From Dehalococcoidia bacterium (lineage in GTDB: Bacteria > Chloroflexota > Dehalococcoidia > SZUA-161 > SpSt-899): 13,189 nucleotides of DNA. The position numbers and the translations under genes were made by a program. Where the stretch lies: assembly GCA_023271485.1 (NCBI GenBank), contig JALPXT010000033.1:1-13189 (forward strand). The letters run 5' to 3'. The notes under the pieces were generated by a model. It had not been told where the DNA came from. It did no database searches and saw nothing but the letters and a program-made list of their open reading frames with translations. Shown piece by piece: positions 1-6,674 of this stretch (the first letter of the stretch is position 1; every line of letters begins with the position of its first letter).

Positions 1-1
1 T

Positions 2-973
2 GGCGAAGGCTATACCCAGCCCCCGGGAGGCCCTCATGCCGAGATAGTCGCCCTGACGCAAGCCGGAGAGGCGGCCAGTGGGGCGATAATGTACGTCACC
101 CTCGAACCATGTTGTCACTACGGGCGCACCTCGCCGTGTACCCAGGCAATCATTACCAGTGGCATCCAGGAAGTCCACCTGGCGATGCTGGATCCAAATC
201 CTCTGGTATCGGGCAAGGGGAGAGAGCAACTGGAGGCCGGCCGGATCAAGACCTATCTCGGCGAATATGAACCCGAGGCGCAAGAGATCAACGAATCCTA
301 CACCAAATTCATCACCACGGGCGTTCCATTCGTCACCGCCAAGTTCGCCATGAGCCTTGATGGGAAGATAGCTACCAGGAGATTCGACTCCCAGTGGATC
401 AGCAACGATTGGTCGAGGGAATACGTTCATCAGGCTCGCTGGATTACCGATGCCATTATGGTCGGCCTCAACACGATACTGAGGGACAACCCTCGGCTCA
501 CAGCAAGGACCACGGAAGGCGAGAGACATCCACTCAGAGTGATCGTTGATAGTCACGGCCAGACTCCCCCCGCGGCCAGGGCGCTTCAACCCCCGGGCAG
601 AGCCCTGATAGCCACCACGACGGCGATAGAGCTGATCCGGGCGAATCAATATGCCGATATGGGCGCCGAGGTATTGACGCTCCCACCCAGGGATGGACTG
701 GTTGATCTCGACAACCTGCTTAAGTCACTTGGGAAAAGAGACATCACCAGCGTGCTGGTGGAGGGTGGTGGCCTGCTCCAGGGCTCATTATTCGATCTTG
801 GACTCGTAGATAAGGTTCTGGTTTTCATCGCCCCGATTATTGTCGGGGGCAGAGAGGCGATTACCGCAGTGGCTGGTGAGGGCGTGGCATCGATGGCGGA
901 GGCTCTACGATTGAAGCAGATTAGGATAGAGCGGCTCGGGGATGATATAATGGTTAGTGGGTATACCAGGTAA
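2..973 (+). CDS. ribD: RibD, bifunctional riboflavin deaminase/reductase (5' end missing)
   Basis: RibD deaminates the pyrimidine made by GTP cyclohydrolase II and then reduces its ribose side chain with NADPH, the second and third steps of riboflavin synthesis in the cytosol. The frame is open to the left edge, so the gene starts outside the window; perhaps 40 N-terminal residues are missing. The first in-frame ATG (89) is internal, because the zinc-site motif PHAE is encoded before it at 32-43. The second zinc motif, EPCCHYGRTSPC, follows at about 107-142. The reductase domain begins near 329 (FVTAKFAMSLDGKIATR) and carries the glycine-rich VLVEGGG segment near 751-771. Both domains look intact. 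It ends 4 nt before ribE, as expected within one operon. Identification is firm; only the true start is unknown. Confidence 0.95.
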   Translation, partial: GEGYTQPPGGPHAEIVALTQAGEAASGAIMYVTLEPCCHYGRTSPCTQAIITSGIQEVHLAMLDPNPLVSGKGREQLEAGRIKTYLGEYEPEAQEINESYTKFITTGVPFVTAKFAMSLDGKIATRRFDSQWISNDWSREYVHQARWITDAIMVGLNTILRDNPRLTARTTEGERHPLRVIVDSHGQTPPAARALQPPGRALIATTTAIELIRANQYADMGAEVLTLPPRDGLVDLDNLLKSLGKRDITSVLVEGGGLLQGSLFDLGLVDKVLVFIAPIIVGGREAITAVAGEGVASMAEALRLKQIRIERLGDDIMVSGYTR

Positions 974-977
974 TGCC

Positions 978-1601
978 ATGTTCACCGGAATCGTTGAGGA
1001 ATTAGGCTGGATCAGGGCTGTCGGAAAGGGTCAGCTTACTGTCGCCGCTCAAAAGACGTTGCATGGCACCGAGCCGGGAGATAGCATTGCGGTTAATGGG
1101 GCTTGCCTCACGGTGATCGCTGTGGGGGATGGAACTTTCTCCGTCGAGGTCATGCCGGAGACCCTGCGTCGCACCAATTTAGGGAACTTGCACCTCGGTG
1201 AGACAGTCAATCTGGAGAGGGCCCTGGCAGTGGGTGGTCGCCTCGGCGGACATTTCGTCCAGGGCCATGTTGATGGCACAGGAAGGATTCTTTCGATGAC
1301 ACCAGAGGACGAGTCGGTTCTAATGAAGATCTCCGCTTCATCGGAGGTAATGCACTATCTGGTCGAAAAGGGGTTCATCGCCGTGGACGGCGTCAGCCTC
1401 ACCATTATCGAGCGAGATGCTACTTCTTTCAGCGTCTCACTGGTGACCTTTACCCGGCAAAATACCACGCTAGGAGGCAAACGGCTGGGCGATCCGGTGA
1501 ACCTGGAAGTTGACATCATCGCCAAGTATGTGGAACGGTTGGCAGGCCGAGACAGGCCGGAAATCACCCCCGAATTTCTGGCGGAGCACGGCTTCATGTA
1601 G
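978..1601 (+). CDS. ribE: Riboflavin synthase alpha chain
   Basis: Riboflavin synthase dismutates two molecules of 6,7-dimethyl-8-ribityllumazine into riboflavin and the diaminopyrimidine that RibH reuses. The 207-residue protein has the family's usual length and its two lumazine-binding barrels. The first opens with MFTGIVEELG (1-10) and has VNGACLTV at 39-46; the second has GHFVQGHVDGTG at 91-102 and the matching AVDGVSLTI at 135-143. The paired NGACLT/DGVSLT motifs show the internal duplication. The ATG at 978 was chosen over the in-frame ATG at 957 because family members start exactly at MFTGI, and 957 lies inside ribD. It is 4 nt downstream of the ribD stop, so translation is probably coupled. 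Some organisms call this gene ribC. Confidence 0.97.
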   Translation: MFTGIVEELGWIRAVGKGQLTVAAQKTLHGTEPGDSIAVNGACLTVIAVGDGTFSVEVMPETLRRTNLGNLHLGETVNLERALAVGGRLGGHFVQGHVDGTGRILSMTPEDESVLMKISASSEVMHYLVEKGFIAVDGVSLTIIERDATSFSVSLVTFTRQNTTLGGKRLGDPVNLEVDIIAKYVERLAGRDRPEITPEFLAEHGFM

Positions 1602-1620
1602 CTATGCTGCAACAGCACCA

Positions 1621-1649
1621 TTGACTTCCTTGATGCTGCGTAATAAACT
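1621..1649 (+). promoter_or_regulatory. Possible internal promoter ahead of ribBA
   Basis: The 104-nt gap between ribE and ribBA is AT-rich compared with its surroundings. It contains TTGACT (1621-1626), a 17-nt spacer and TAAACT (1644-1649). The -35 matches consensus at five of six positions and the -10 at four. Transcription would start near 1656, about 50 nt before the ribBA ATG. A small hairpin, TGCTG-CAA-CAGCA (1605-1617), lies just upstream but has no T-run. No FMN riboswitch core is seen here. The assignment rests on box matching only. Confidence 0.3.
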
Positions 1650-1705
1650 ATTATTGAAAGTCTTAAGTTTAAAATGGCTGAAGGCTAATTTGGGAGGCTC
1701 ATGAT

Positions 1706-2908
1706 ATGACACTAGCTACCATCCCAGAGGCAATTGAGGACCTGAAATCTGGGAAATTCGTCATCGTGGTTGATGATGAAGGGCGTGAGAACGAGGGAGA
1801 TATTGTTGTCGCCGCGGAGAAAGTCACGCCGGAGGCGATCAATTTTATGGCTAAACATGCCCGGGGGCTGATCTGCGTGCCCATAAACGGTAAGAGGCTC
1901 GATGAACTTAAGATACCGTTGATGGTTCGGGAGAACACCGCGCCATTTGATAGCGCCTTCACCGTATCCGTTGAGGCGAGGTACAAGGTGACCACCGGCA
2001 TTTCAGCCCGCGATCGGGCGACCACGGTGAAAGTGCTCATCGACCCCACCACCAGGCCCGATGATGTCGTGTGTCCTGGTCACATGTTTCCACTGCGCGC
2101 CAGGGAGGGTGGCGTTCTGGTGCGTGCGGGGCACACCGAGGCATCGGTGGACCTCGCCAGGCTGGCCGGCCTCTATCCCGCGGCGGTGATATGCGAAGTA
2201 ATGAATGATGATGGCACCATGGCCCGCCTGCCAGACCTGGAGAGATTGGCAACCAAGTATGGATTTAAGATTGTCAGTGTGGCTCAACTGATTGCTTACC
2301 GGCGGCGGCACGACAAGTTGGTAAAACGGGTAGCAGAGGCCAGGCTGCCTACGGCGTATGGTGAATTCACTGCCATTGCTTATAATAGCGTTATCGACTC
2401 TGATGAGCACGTTGCCCTGGTCAAGGGTGAAGTTGACGGAGATGAACCGATATTAGTCCGGGTGCACAGCGAGTGCCTTACCGGCGATGTCTTCGGCAGC
2501 CTTCGTTGCGACTGCGGCGAGCAGATCCCTATGGCCATGGAGGCTATCGCGAGTGAGGGGAGGGGAGTTTTCCTCTATATGCGCCAGGAAGGTCGGGGCA
2601 TCGGATTGCACAACAAGATCAAAGCCTACGCCCTTCAGGATGAGGGGATGGATACCGTGGAGGCTAACGAGGAGCTGGGCTTCCCGCCGGACCTTCGAGA
2701 GTATGGCATCGGCGCTCAGATTCTGGTTGACCTTGGGGTGCGCAACATGAGGCTACTCACTAACAACCCCAAGAAGGTTGTCGGTCTGGACGCCTACGGC
2801 TTGCGGGTAGTTGAGACCGTGCCTCTTGTGGCCCCGGCGACCCCAGAGAACATGCATTATCTGGAAACGAAGCGCGAGAAGCTGGGTCACCTGATCGATA
2901 TCGGTTAA
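1706..2908 (+). CDS. ribBA: Bifunctional DHBP synthase / GTP cyclohydrolase II (RibBA)
   Basis: This fused enzyme starts both branches of riboflavin synthesis. The N-terminal half converts ribulose 5-phosphate to 3,4-dihydroxy-2-butanone 4-phosphate, and the C-terminal half opens the GTP ring. In the RibB half (about 1-200), the acidic metal/substrate loop DDEGRENEGD (23-32), GHTEAS (H143) and CEVMNDDG (E164) are present. In the RibA half (about 205-400), the zinc cysteines C257, C268 and C270 have the classic 11/2 spacing, followed by RQEGRGIGL (293-301) and LLTNNPKK. Neither half shows a lost key residue, so both activities are expected. At 400 residues it has normal length. The start is set by GGGAGG (1692-1697), 8 nt before the ATG. 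An out-of-frame ATG at 1701 reads into TGA after two codons. Confidence 0.97.
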   Translation: MTLATIPEAIEDLKSGKFVIVVDDEGRENEGDIVVAAEKVTPEAINFMAKHARGLICVPINGKRLDELKIPLMVRENTAPFDSAFTVSVEARYKVTTGISARDRATTVKVLIDPTTRPDDVVCPGHMFPLRAREGGVLVRAGHTEASVDLARLAGLYPAAVICEVMNDDGTMARLPDLERLATKYGFKIVSVAQLIAYRRRHDKLVKRVAEARLPTAYGEFTAIAYNSVIDSDEHVALVKGEVDGDEPILVRVHSECLTGDVFGSLRCDCGEQIPMAMEAIASEGRGVFLYMRQEGRGIGLHNKIKAYALQDEGMDTVEANEELGFPPDLREYGIGAQILVDLGVRNMRLLTNNPKKVVGLDAYGLRVVETVPLVAPATPENMHYLETKREKLGHLIDIG

Positions 2909-2930
2909 GAAACCTCATTAACCATCACAC

Positions 2931-2938
2931 AAGGAGGG
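2931..2938 (+). promoter_or_regulatory. Strong Shine-Dalgarno that fixes the TTG start of ribH
   Basis: AAGGAGGG lies immediately before a TTG codon at 2943, with a gap of about 4-5 nt. It is the best match to the anti-Shine-Dalgarno sequence in the rib operon and supports the TTG over the next in-frame ATG (2964). Starting at 2964 would remove the MGKRYEG segment typical of the family. Confidence 0.65.
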
Positions 2939-2942
2939 AGTT

Positions 2943-3407
2943 TTGGGCAAAAGATACGAAGGCATGCTGCTAGGAGAGGGCTTAAAGTTTGGTCTCGTTG
3001 TTTCCCGATTCAATGAATTCATCACCTCTAAGCTCCTGGAGGGGGCCCAGGATGCCCTTTGCCGTCACGGCGTCAGGGAAGAGGACATCGAGCTCGCCTG
3101 GACCCCGGGCTCCTTTGAGATTCCCCTGGTGGCCAAGAAGATGGCCGAGACGGGGAGGTACGACGCGGTTGTCTGTTTGGGCACAGTGATTCGCGGGGGA
3201 ACACCGCACTTCGACTACATCGCCGCCGAGGTGAGCAAGGGTATCGCCAGCGTAGGACTGGAGGTGGGAATACCGCTGATCTTCGGAATCATCACCGCCG
3301 ATACCCTGGACCAGGCCATTGAGCGGGCAGGGACAAAGATGGGGAATGCGGGCTTCAATGCCGCAATGAATGCCATAGAGATGGCTAACCTGCTCAAATC
3401 GCTCTGA
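2943..3407 (+). CDS. ribH: 6,7-dimethyl-8-ribityllumazine synthase
   Basis: Lumazine synthase condenses the RibB product with the diaminopyrimidine from the RibD branch to give the substrate of riboflavin synthase. The family usually assembles as pentamers or 60-mer shells. The protein has 154 residues, the standard length. Recognisable pieces are SRFNEFIT (21-28), PGSFEIP (55-61), and the GTVIRGGTPHFDY stretch (80-92) carrying the probable catalytic histidine H89. TADTLDQAIERAGTKMGN (118-135) follows and includes the phosphate-contact arginine R128. The start is TTG, backed by a strong ribosome site. It is the last gene of the operon, 34 nt after ribBA. The convergent gene ends 32 nt away, with no clear terminator hairpin between them. 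Confidence 0.97.
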   Translation: MGKRYEGMLLGEGLKFGLVVSRFNEFITSKLLEGAQDALCRHGVREEDIELAWTPGSFEIPLVAKKMAETGRYDAVVCLGTVIRGGTPHFDYIAAEVSKGIASVGLEVGIPLIFGIITADTLDQAIERAGTKMGNAGFNAAMNAIEMANLLKSL

Positions 3408-3439
3408 GTAGGCTACGAGAATCCAATGGCCTCTCACGG

Positions 3440-3694
3440 CTAATCGGTGACTTTGTAGACCTTATCGCCGCGCCTGACTCGATCCGGCACTTTGATACCA
3501 ATGGAATCCCCCGCTTTCCCTTTCTGCACATCTGCGTTATGAATCTGCATGGACTCGACGACGAGCTCAAGATCGGTGGTGTGCCCCTCGATATGGAGCT
3601 TATCCCCTACCTTGATAGACGCTGTCAGATCGATCCCTGCGACTACCGGCCTGGCAAAAAAGGTACTGACAATCCCGACTTCCACTTCTGCCAT
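3440..3694 (-). CDS. Small EF-Tu domain 2-like beta-barrel protein (translation elongation factor-like)
   Basis: This 84-residue protein resembles the stand-alone translation-factor beta-barrel that annotators call 'translation elongation factor-like protein'. It shows the barrel pattern of EF-Tu domain 2: IKVGDKLHIEGHTTDLE (27-43), VVESMQIH (45-52), KAGDSIGIKV (60-69) and RRGDKVYKV (74-82). There is no GTPase domain, so it cannot be an elongation factor itself; its role is unknown. The ATG at 3694 is preferred over the upstream TTG at 3715 because AAGGAGGAA (3701-3709) would otherwise fall inside the coding region. It stands alone, convergent to ribH and divergent from the ATPase operon. Family recognition comes from remembered sequence pattern. 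Confidence 0.85.
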   Translation of the reverse strand: MAEVEVGIVSTFFARPVVAGIDLTASIKVGDKLHIEGHTTDLELVVESMQIHNADVQKGKAGDSIGIKVPDRVRRGDKVYKVTD

Positions 3695-3700
3695 CTCTGG

Positions 3701-3709
3701 TTCCTCCTT
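3701..3709 (-). promoter_or_regulatory. Ribosome binding site deciding the start of the EF-Tu-like barrel gene
   Basis: Read on the minus strand, AAGGAGGAA is followed by a 6-nt gap and ATG at 3694. It is nearly ideal and rules out the longer reading from a TTG at 3715. Confidence 0.7.
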
Positions 3710-3739
3710 ATGCAATTAGCTCATCTCTCCTTATGAGAA

Positions 3740-3769
3740 AGTCTAGCATTTATTGGGTGCTGACGTCAA
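3740..3769 (-). promoter_or_regulatory. Predicted promoter of the EF-Tu-like barrel gene
   Basis: On the minus strand TTGACG (3769-3764) is followed by an 18-nt spacer and TAGACT (3745-3740). A TG one base ahead of the -10 makes it an extended -10 element. Transcription would begin near 3733, giving a leader of about 40 nt that contains the ribosome site. The -35 overlaps the perfect palindrome TGACGTCA (3761-3768). The prediction is plausible in position and box quality but untested. Confidence 0.45.
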
Positions 3770-3790
3770 GTTATGGGGCGGCCACCCAAT
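3752..3790. promoter_or_regulatory. Inverted repeat between divergent promoters, candidate operator
   Basis: ATTGGGTG (3752-3759) and CACCCAAT (3783-3790) form a perfect 8-bp inverted repeat. The arm centres are 31 bp apart, about three helical turns. The right arm abuts the -35 box of the ATPase operon promoter, and the left arm lies in the spacer of the opposing promoter. Between the arms sits a second palindrome, TGACGTCA (3761-3768). A dimeric regulator bound here could affect both genes. No regulator gene is present in the window. Confidence 0.35.
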
Positions 3791-3819
3791 TTGACAAATA
3801 ATCCCGTCTGTGCTATTAT
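3791..3819 (+). promoter_or_regulatory. Near-consensus sigma-70 promoter of the ATPase operon
   Basis: TTGACA (3791-3796), a 17-nt spacer and TATTAT (3814-3819) match the vegetative promoter consensus almost perfectly (6/6 and 5/6). Transcription should start about 3825-3828, only some 10 nt before the ATG of the first ATPase gene. The whole operon would be read from here. Confidence 0.75.
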
Positions 3820-3835
3820 ACCTAGGGGTATTGGT

Positions 3836-4153
3836 ATGACTGATGAGAAAATGACCGGTACTGTAGAGACAATCGAGGCTGAGGCCGAGAGAGTGCTCGC
3901 CGCAGCCCGAGGCAAAGCCAGGGAAGTCCTCCTCAAGTCCCGAGAAGAAGCATCTAAGATCCTGTCATCAAGAGGCGATATGAGCCGGGTTCAGGAGGAA
4001 TCCGAGGCCATTAAGCAGAGGGCTAGGGCAGAAGCGGAGAGAAGGGCAAGGGAGTATGATCAGGAGGCTTCCAAGATAAGAGCAAATGCTACTACCAGGA
4101 TAGATGGGATTGTCAAAGAGATAGCCAGTATCGTAGCCGGGGAGAAGGCATGA
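3836..4153 (+). CDS. A/V-type ATPase subunit H (peripheral stalk, NtpF/AhaH-like)
   Basis: This 105-residue protein is predicted to pair with subunit E as the coiled-coil peripheral stalk that holds the A3B3 head still against subunit I. Nearly all of it (about 8-98) is charged, Ala/Glu/Arg/Lys-rich helix such as EAERVLAAARGKAREVL, with a probable hinge around SSRGD. Sequence identity in this family is low, so the call rests on the coiled coil, the length and the position first in the operon, as for ntpF and ahaH. The ATG at 3836 is used because the longer reading from 3773 would run through the promoter. ATG 3851 is an alternative giving a longer leader. Its stop overlaps the next start as ATGA. 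Confidence 0.8.
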   Translation: MTDEKMTGTVETIEAEAERVLAAARGKAREVLLKSREEASKILSSRGDMSRVQEESEAIKQRARAEAERRAREYDQEASKIRANATTRIDGIVKEIASIVAGEKA

Positions 4154-6165
4154 ACTTACCACTGCTACTCAACACACCGGAACCCATGGTGATGGTGAGA
4201 GTGGTAACCACAAGAGACCGTTCCGACGCAACTCTTAAGACCTTACACGAAGAGGGCGTCCTCCACGTTGAGCAGAGCGAGGAACTAAAGCCGGTTGAGA
4301 GGGCGGCTGTCGAGGGAGCGCGGAACAGGGTTAGCGAGTCGCTGAAATACATCAATGAAATCCTATCCTATATCCCCGAGAAAGAGAAAGTCTTCCTGAA
4401 GGAAGACCTCACCACCAGGTATCTCCGGCCGTTTGATGAAATCGAGAGCGACACCACATCGCTCTACGCCACTCTAACCGACCTCTACAAGAAAGCTACT
4501 GGGCTGGACCGGGAAATCAAGAGGCTGAGGGAGGATAATCGCTACCTTCGGCCACTTAGCGAAGCGTCCGAGGAAATCGACCTGAGCTTGGCCGACTTAT
4601 CCTTCCGCGGCAATTACCTCTTCTCCAGGGTCTTCGTGTTACCACTCGAGCTTCACCGAGACTTTCTTGACCGGATTCGGCCCCATACCCTTCACACCGT
4701 AGTCGCCACTACAGAGAATGAGGCAGTCGTATATGTGATTGCCAGGGTTGAGGGAAAGAAGGTCATTGAAGATGCCGCCAGTGACCTGGGCTGCCGGACG
4801 CTTGAAATAGCCCCCGAAGACCTCACACTGAAACACTTCCTCGTGATAATTGAGAGCAGGATCCAGGGACTCGAGGAGCAACTAACGACGGTCACGCGAG
4901 AGCTTCAGTCCAAGACCAGGGAGCATCTGGCAGAGGTCGTTTTGCTGAAAGAGGTGCTGTCTGCGGAGAGTGAGCGACTTGCCATTCTGGAGAAGGCCTC
5001 GGAGGCAAAGTATGTCACTATGGTTGAGGGCTGGATTCCTGAAGCCAATGTTGAGTCGGCGATGCTGCATCTCAAGGAGGCGATTGATATCGTATTCGTC
5101 GACGTGCGCGCAGCGACCGAATCAGAGGAGCCCCCAGCGAAATTCAATAACCTCGGTCCGCTTCGTCCTTTTGAGGTGGTTGTAAAGCTCTTTGGTGTTC
5201 CTGGATACAGAGAATGGGACCCTACCCCGATTATTGCCTACACCTTTGCCATCTTCTTTGGGCTTATGCTCGGGGATGTGATCTACGGACTGGGACTCAT
5301 ACTGGCGGCGAGGTTTATTCTGCCTTCTTTCACCGACGATCCGGAATCCGATAACTTCAAATTATTCCAGCGCTTAATCTATACCAGCAGCGTGATCGCC
5401 CTTATCGTGGGCCTGCTGAGTGGGACCGCTCTGGGGGATTTTACTGGGCGGTTCCTTGGGATTTACGAGGGGGACTGGGCACTTGTGGGACCGTTCAGAG
5501 AGGTGATCATGAATCCCGTTTATTTCATAGTGGGTGCGCTGGTAATAGGTATTATTCATATAATCCTTGCTCACCTGCTCGGCTTTATCAGGGGAGCAAG
5601 GGAGCGGAGTAAAGGGATAATGCTAAGTCGAGCGGGCAGTTTATCTGTCATCATTTTTGGGATACCCTTTCTCCTTTACGGCATGATGGATTTTAGGGTT
5701 GTTCCCGTGGGTGAGGGGGTATACACCATATTCGGATACCTTGCTGCTGTGGGATTTGTGATGATTGTGGTTGCTGCCTTTGTGCTAATGAAGGGCCTGG
5801 GGGCCATCTTTTGGCTTCTTGATGTAACGGGAATACTGGGTGATATCATGTCCTATGCACGGTTGGCCGGTGTGGGTCTGGCTACCTTTTATCTGGCATA
5901 CTCATTCAACATGCTGGGAGAAATGATCTATGGTGCTCTCTCCGGTATGTTGCCGGGTCTTCTGGGCGTTGCCATCGGCGGCATTGCAACGATAATTGTT
6001 CTACTCTTCGGGCACTCGCTCAACCTGGCTCTGAGTGGACTGGGGGCATTCATCCACTCGCTGAGGTTGTGCTTCGTGGAATTTATGTTCAAGTTCTATG
6101 AAGGGGGAGGAAGGCAATATGAGCCGTTTTGTCTGAAACCACGCACATTCATCGTTGTGGGGTAG
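4150..6165 (+). CDS. V-type ATP synthase subunit I (membrane stator)
   Basis: Subunit I is the 'a'-type stator subunit: it anchors the peripheral stalks and provides the half-channels through which ions reach the K ring. The 671 residues divide into a soluble, partly coiled-coil half (1-350) and a membrane half. Hydrophobic segments lie near 358-385, 411-430, 452-480, 491-515, 527-551, 555-590 and 601-640. Family signatures are PTPIIAYTFAIFFGLMLGD, SYARLAGVGLA, and the C-terminal HSLRLCFVEFMFKFYEGGG block. R639 in that block corresponds to the essential arginine facing the ring carboxylate. Length is normal. A GGGGAG site (4139-4144) supports the ATG at 4150, which overlaps the subunit H stop by 4 nt; M13 or M15 are weaker alternatives. 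Confidence 0.95.
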   Translation: MNLPLLLNTPEPMVMVRVVTTRDRSDATLKTLHEEGVLHVEQSEELKPVERAAVEGARNRVSESLKYINEILSYIPEKEKVFLKEDLTTRYLRPFDEIESDTTSLYATLTDLYKKATGLDREIKRLREDNRYLRPLSEASEEIDLSLADLSFRGNYLFSRVFVLPLELHRDFLDRIRPHTLHTVVATTENEAVVYVIARVEGKKVIEDAASDLGCRTLEIAPEDLTLKHFLVIIESRIQGLEEQLTTVTRELQSKTREHLAEVVLLKEVLSAESERLAILEKASEAKYVTMVEGWIPEANVESAMLHLKEAIDIVFVDVRAATESEEPPAKFNNLGPLRPFEVVVKLFGVPGYREWDPTPIIAYTFAIFFGLMLGDVIYGLGLILAARFILPSFTDDPESDNFKLFQRLIYTSSVIALIVGLLSGTALGDFTGRFLGIYEGDWALVGPFREVIMNPVYFIVGALVIGIIHIILAHLLGFIRGARERSKGIMLSRAGSLSVIIFGIPFLLYGMMDFRVVPVGEGVYTIFGYLAAVGFVMIVVAAFVLMKGLGAIFWLLDVTGILGDIMSYARLAGVGLATFYLAYSFNMLGEMIYGALSGMLPGLLGVAIGGIATIIVLLFGHSLNLALSGLGAFIHSLRLCFVEFMFKFYEGGGRQYEPFCLKPRTFIVVG

Positions 6166-6191
6166 ATAGTTTTTAGAAAGGAGCGGTTAAA

Positions 6192-6665
6192 ATGATAGAT
6201 CCAGAATCCTTGGCGATTGTGGGTGGCGCGATAGCACTGGCGGGGGGTTTGGTAGGCTCATCCATTGGAATTGCCCAGGCGGCATCAGCCGGGGTGGCCG
6301 TCCTGGCCGATGAGCCGAAGGAGTTTAGGAATGTGCTAATGCTGGCAGCCCTGCCGATGACCCAGAGTTTCTACGGGCTGATAATCCTGATACTCACCCT
6401 GACAGTGGTGGCGCCAGGAATTGCGGAGATGCCTGAAACCGGCTTAGGTTTTGCGGCGTTAGGGGTCGGTCTCATCGCCGCCCTGGCGGAATGGTTCTCC
6501 GCAAAATACCAGGGATCGGTTTGTGCCTCAGGAATATCTCTGCTCCCCAAGACGAAAGGGCGAATACTCACCAATGCCATAGTGATGGCGGTGTATGTTG
6601 AGCTCCTCGGATTATTTGGGATGGTGTTCACCATAGTGGCCTGGGTTATGATGGGTGTTTTCTAG
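6192..6665 (+). CDS. V-type ATP synthase subunit K (rotor ring), predicted Na+-binding
   Basis: Subunit K forms the rotating membrane ring. The 157-residue protein is a fused double hairpin with four membrane helices (about 6-38, 46-75, 86-118 and 125-156). Only the second hairpin carries the ion-binding carboxylate, E137 in AVYVELLG; the matching place in the first hairpin is Q58 in LPMTQSFYG. L54, T57, Q58, Q107 and E137 correspond to L61, T64, Q65, Q110 and E139, the sodium ligands of E. hirae NtpK, in the same order and nearly the same spacing. This predicts Na+ coupling and one ion per four-helix unit. AAAGGAG (6177-6183) lies 8 nt before the ATG. It sits 26 nt after subunit I. Confidence 0.95.
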   Translation: MIDPESLAIVGGAIALAGGLVGSSIGIAQAASAGVAVLADEPKEFRNVLMLAALPMTQSFYGLIILILTLTVVAPGIAEMPETGLGFAALGVGLIAALAEWFSAKYQGSVCASGISLLPKTKGRILTNAIVMAVYVELLGLFGMVFTIVAWVMMGVF

Positions 6666-6674
6666 AGGTGTCGA

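Noticed and set aside
1602..1705. FMN riboswitch or other RNA in the ribE-ribBA gap
   Set aside because: The gap is too short, and the conserved FMN aptamer segments are not present.
2003..2410. A 135-residue minus-strand frame opposite ribBA
   Set aside because: It covers conserved RibBA motifs on the other strand, and its protein is proline/histidine-rich with no family features.
2982..3437. A 151-residue reading frame on the minus strand opposite ribH
   Set aside because: It lies entirely across ribH, has no recognisable motif and no good ribosome site; it is a by-product of ribH codon use.
3408..3439. Bidirectional terminator between the convergent ribH and EF-Tu-like genes
   Set aside because: The 32 bases show no stable stem or T/A-run; termination may be Rho-dependent or absent.
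3716..3732. Minus-strand AAGGAGAG followed by a two-codon frame (ATG AGC TAA) in phase with the EF-Tu-like barrel gene
   Set aside because: The ribosome site is only about 2 nt from the ATG and sits at the predicted transcript start, so it is unlikely to be used.
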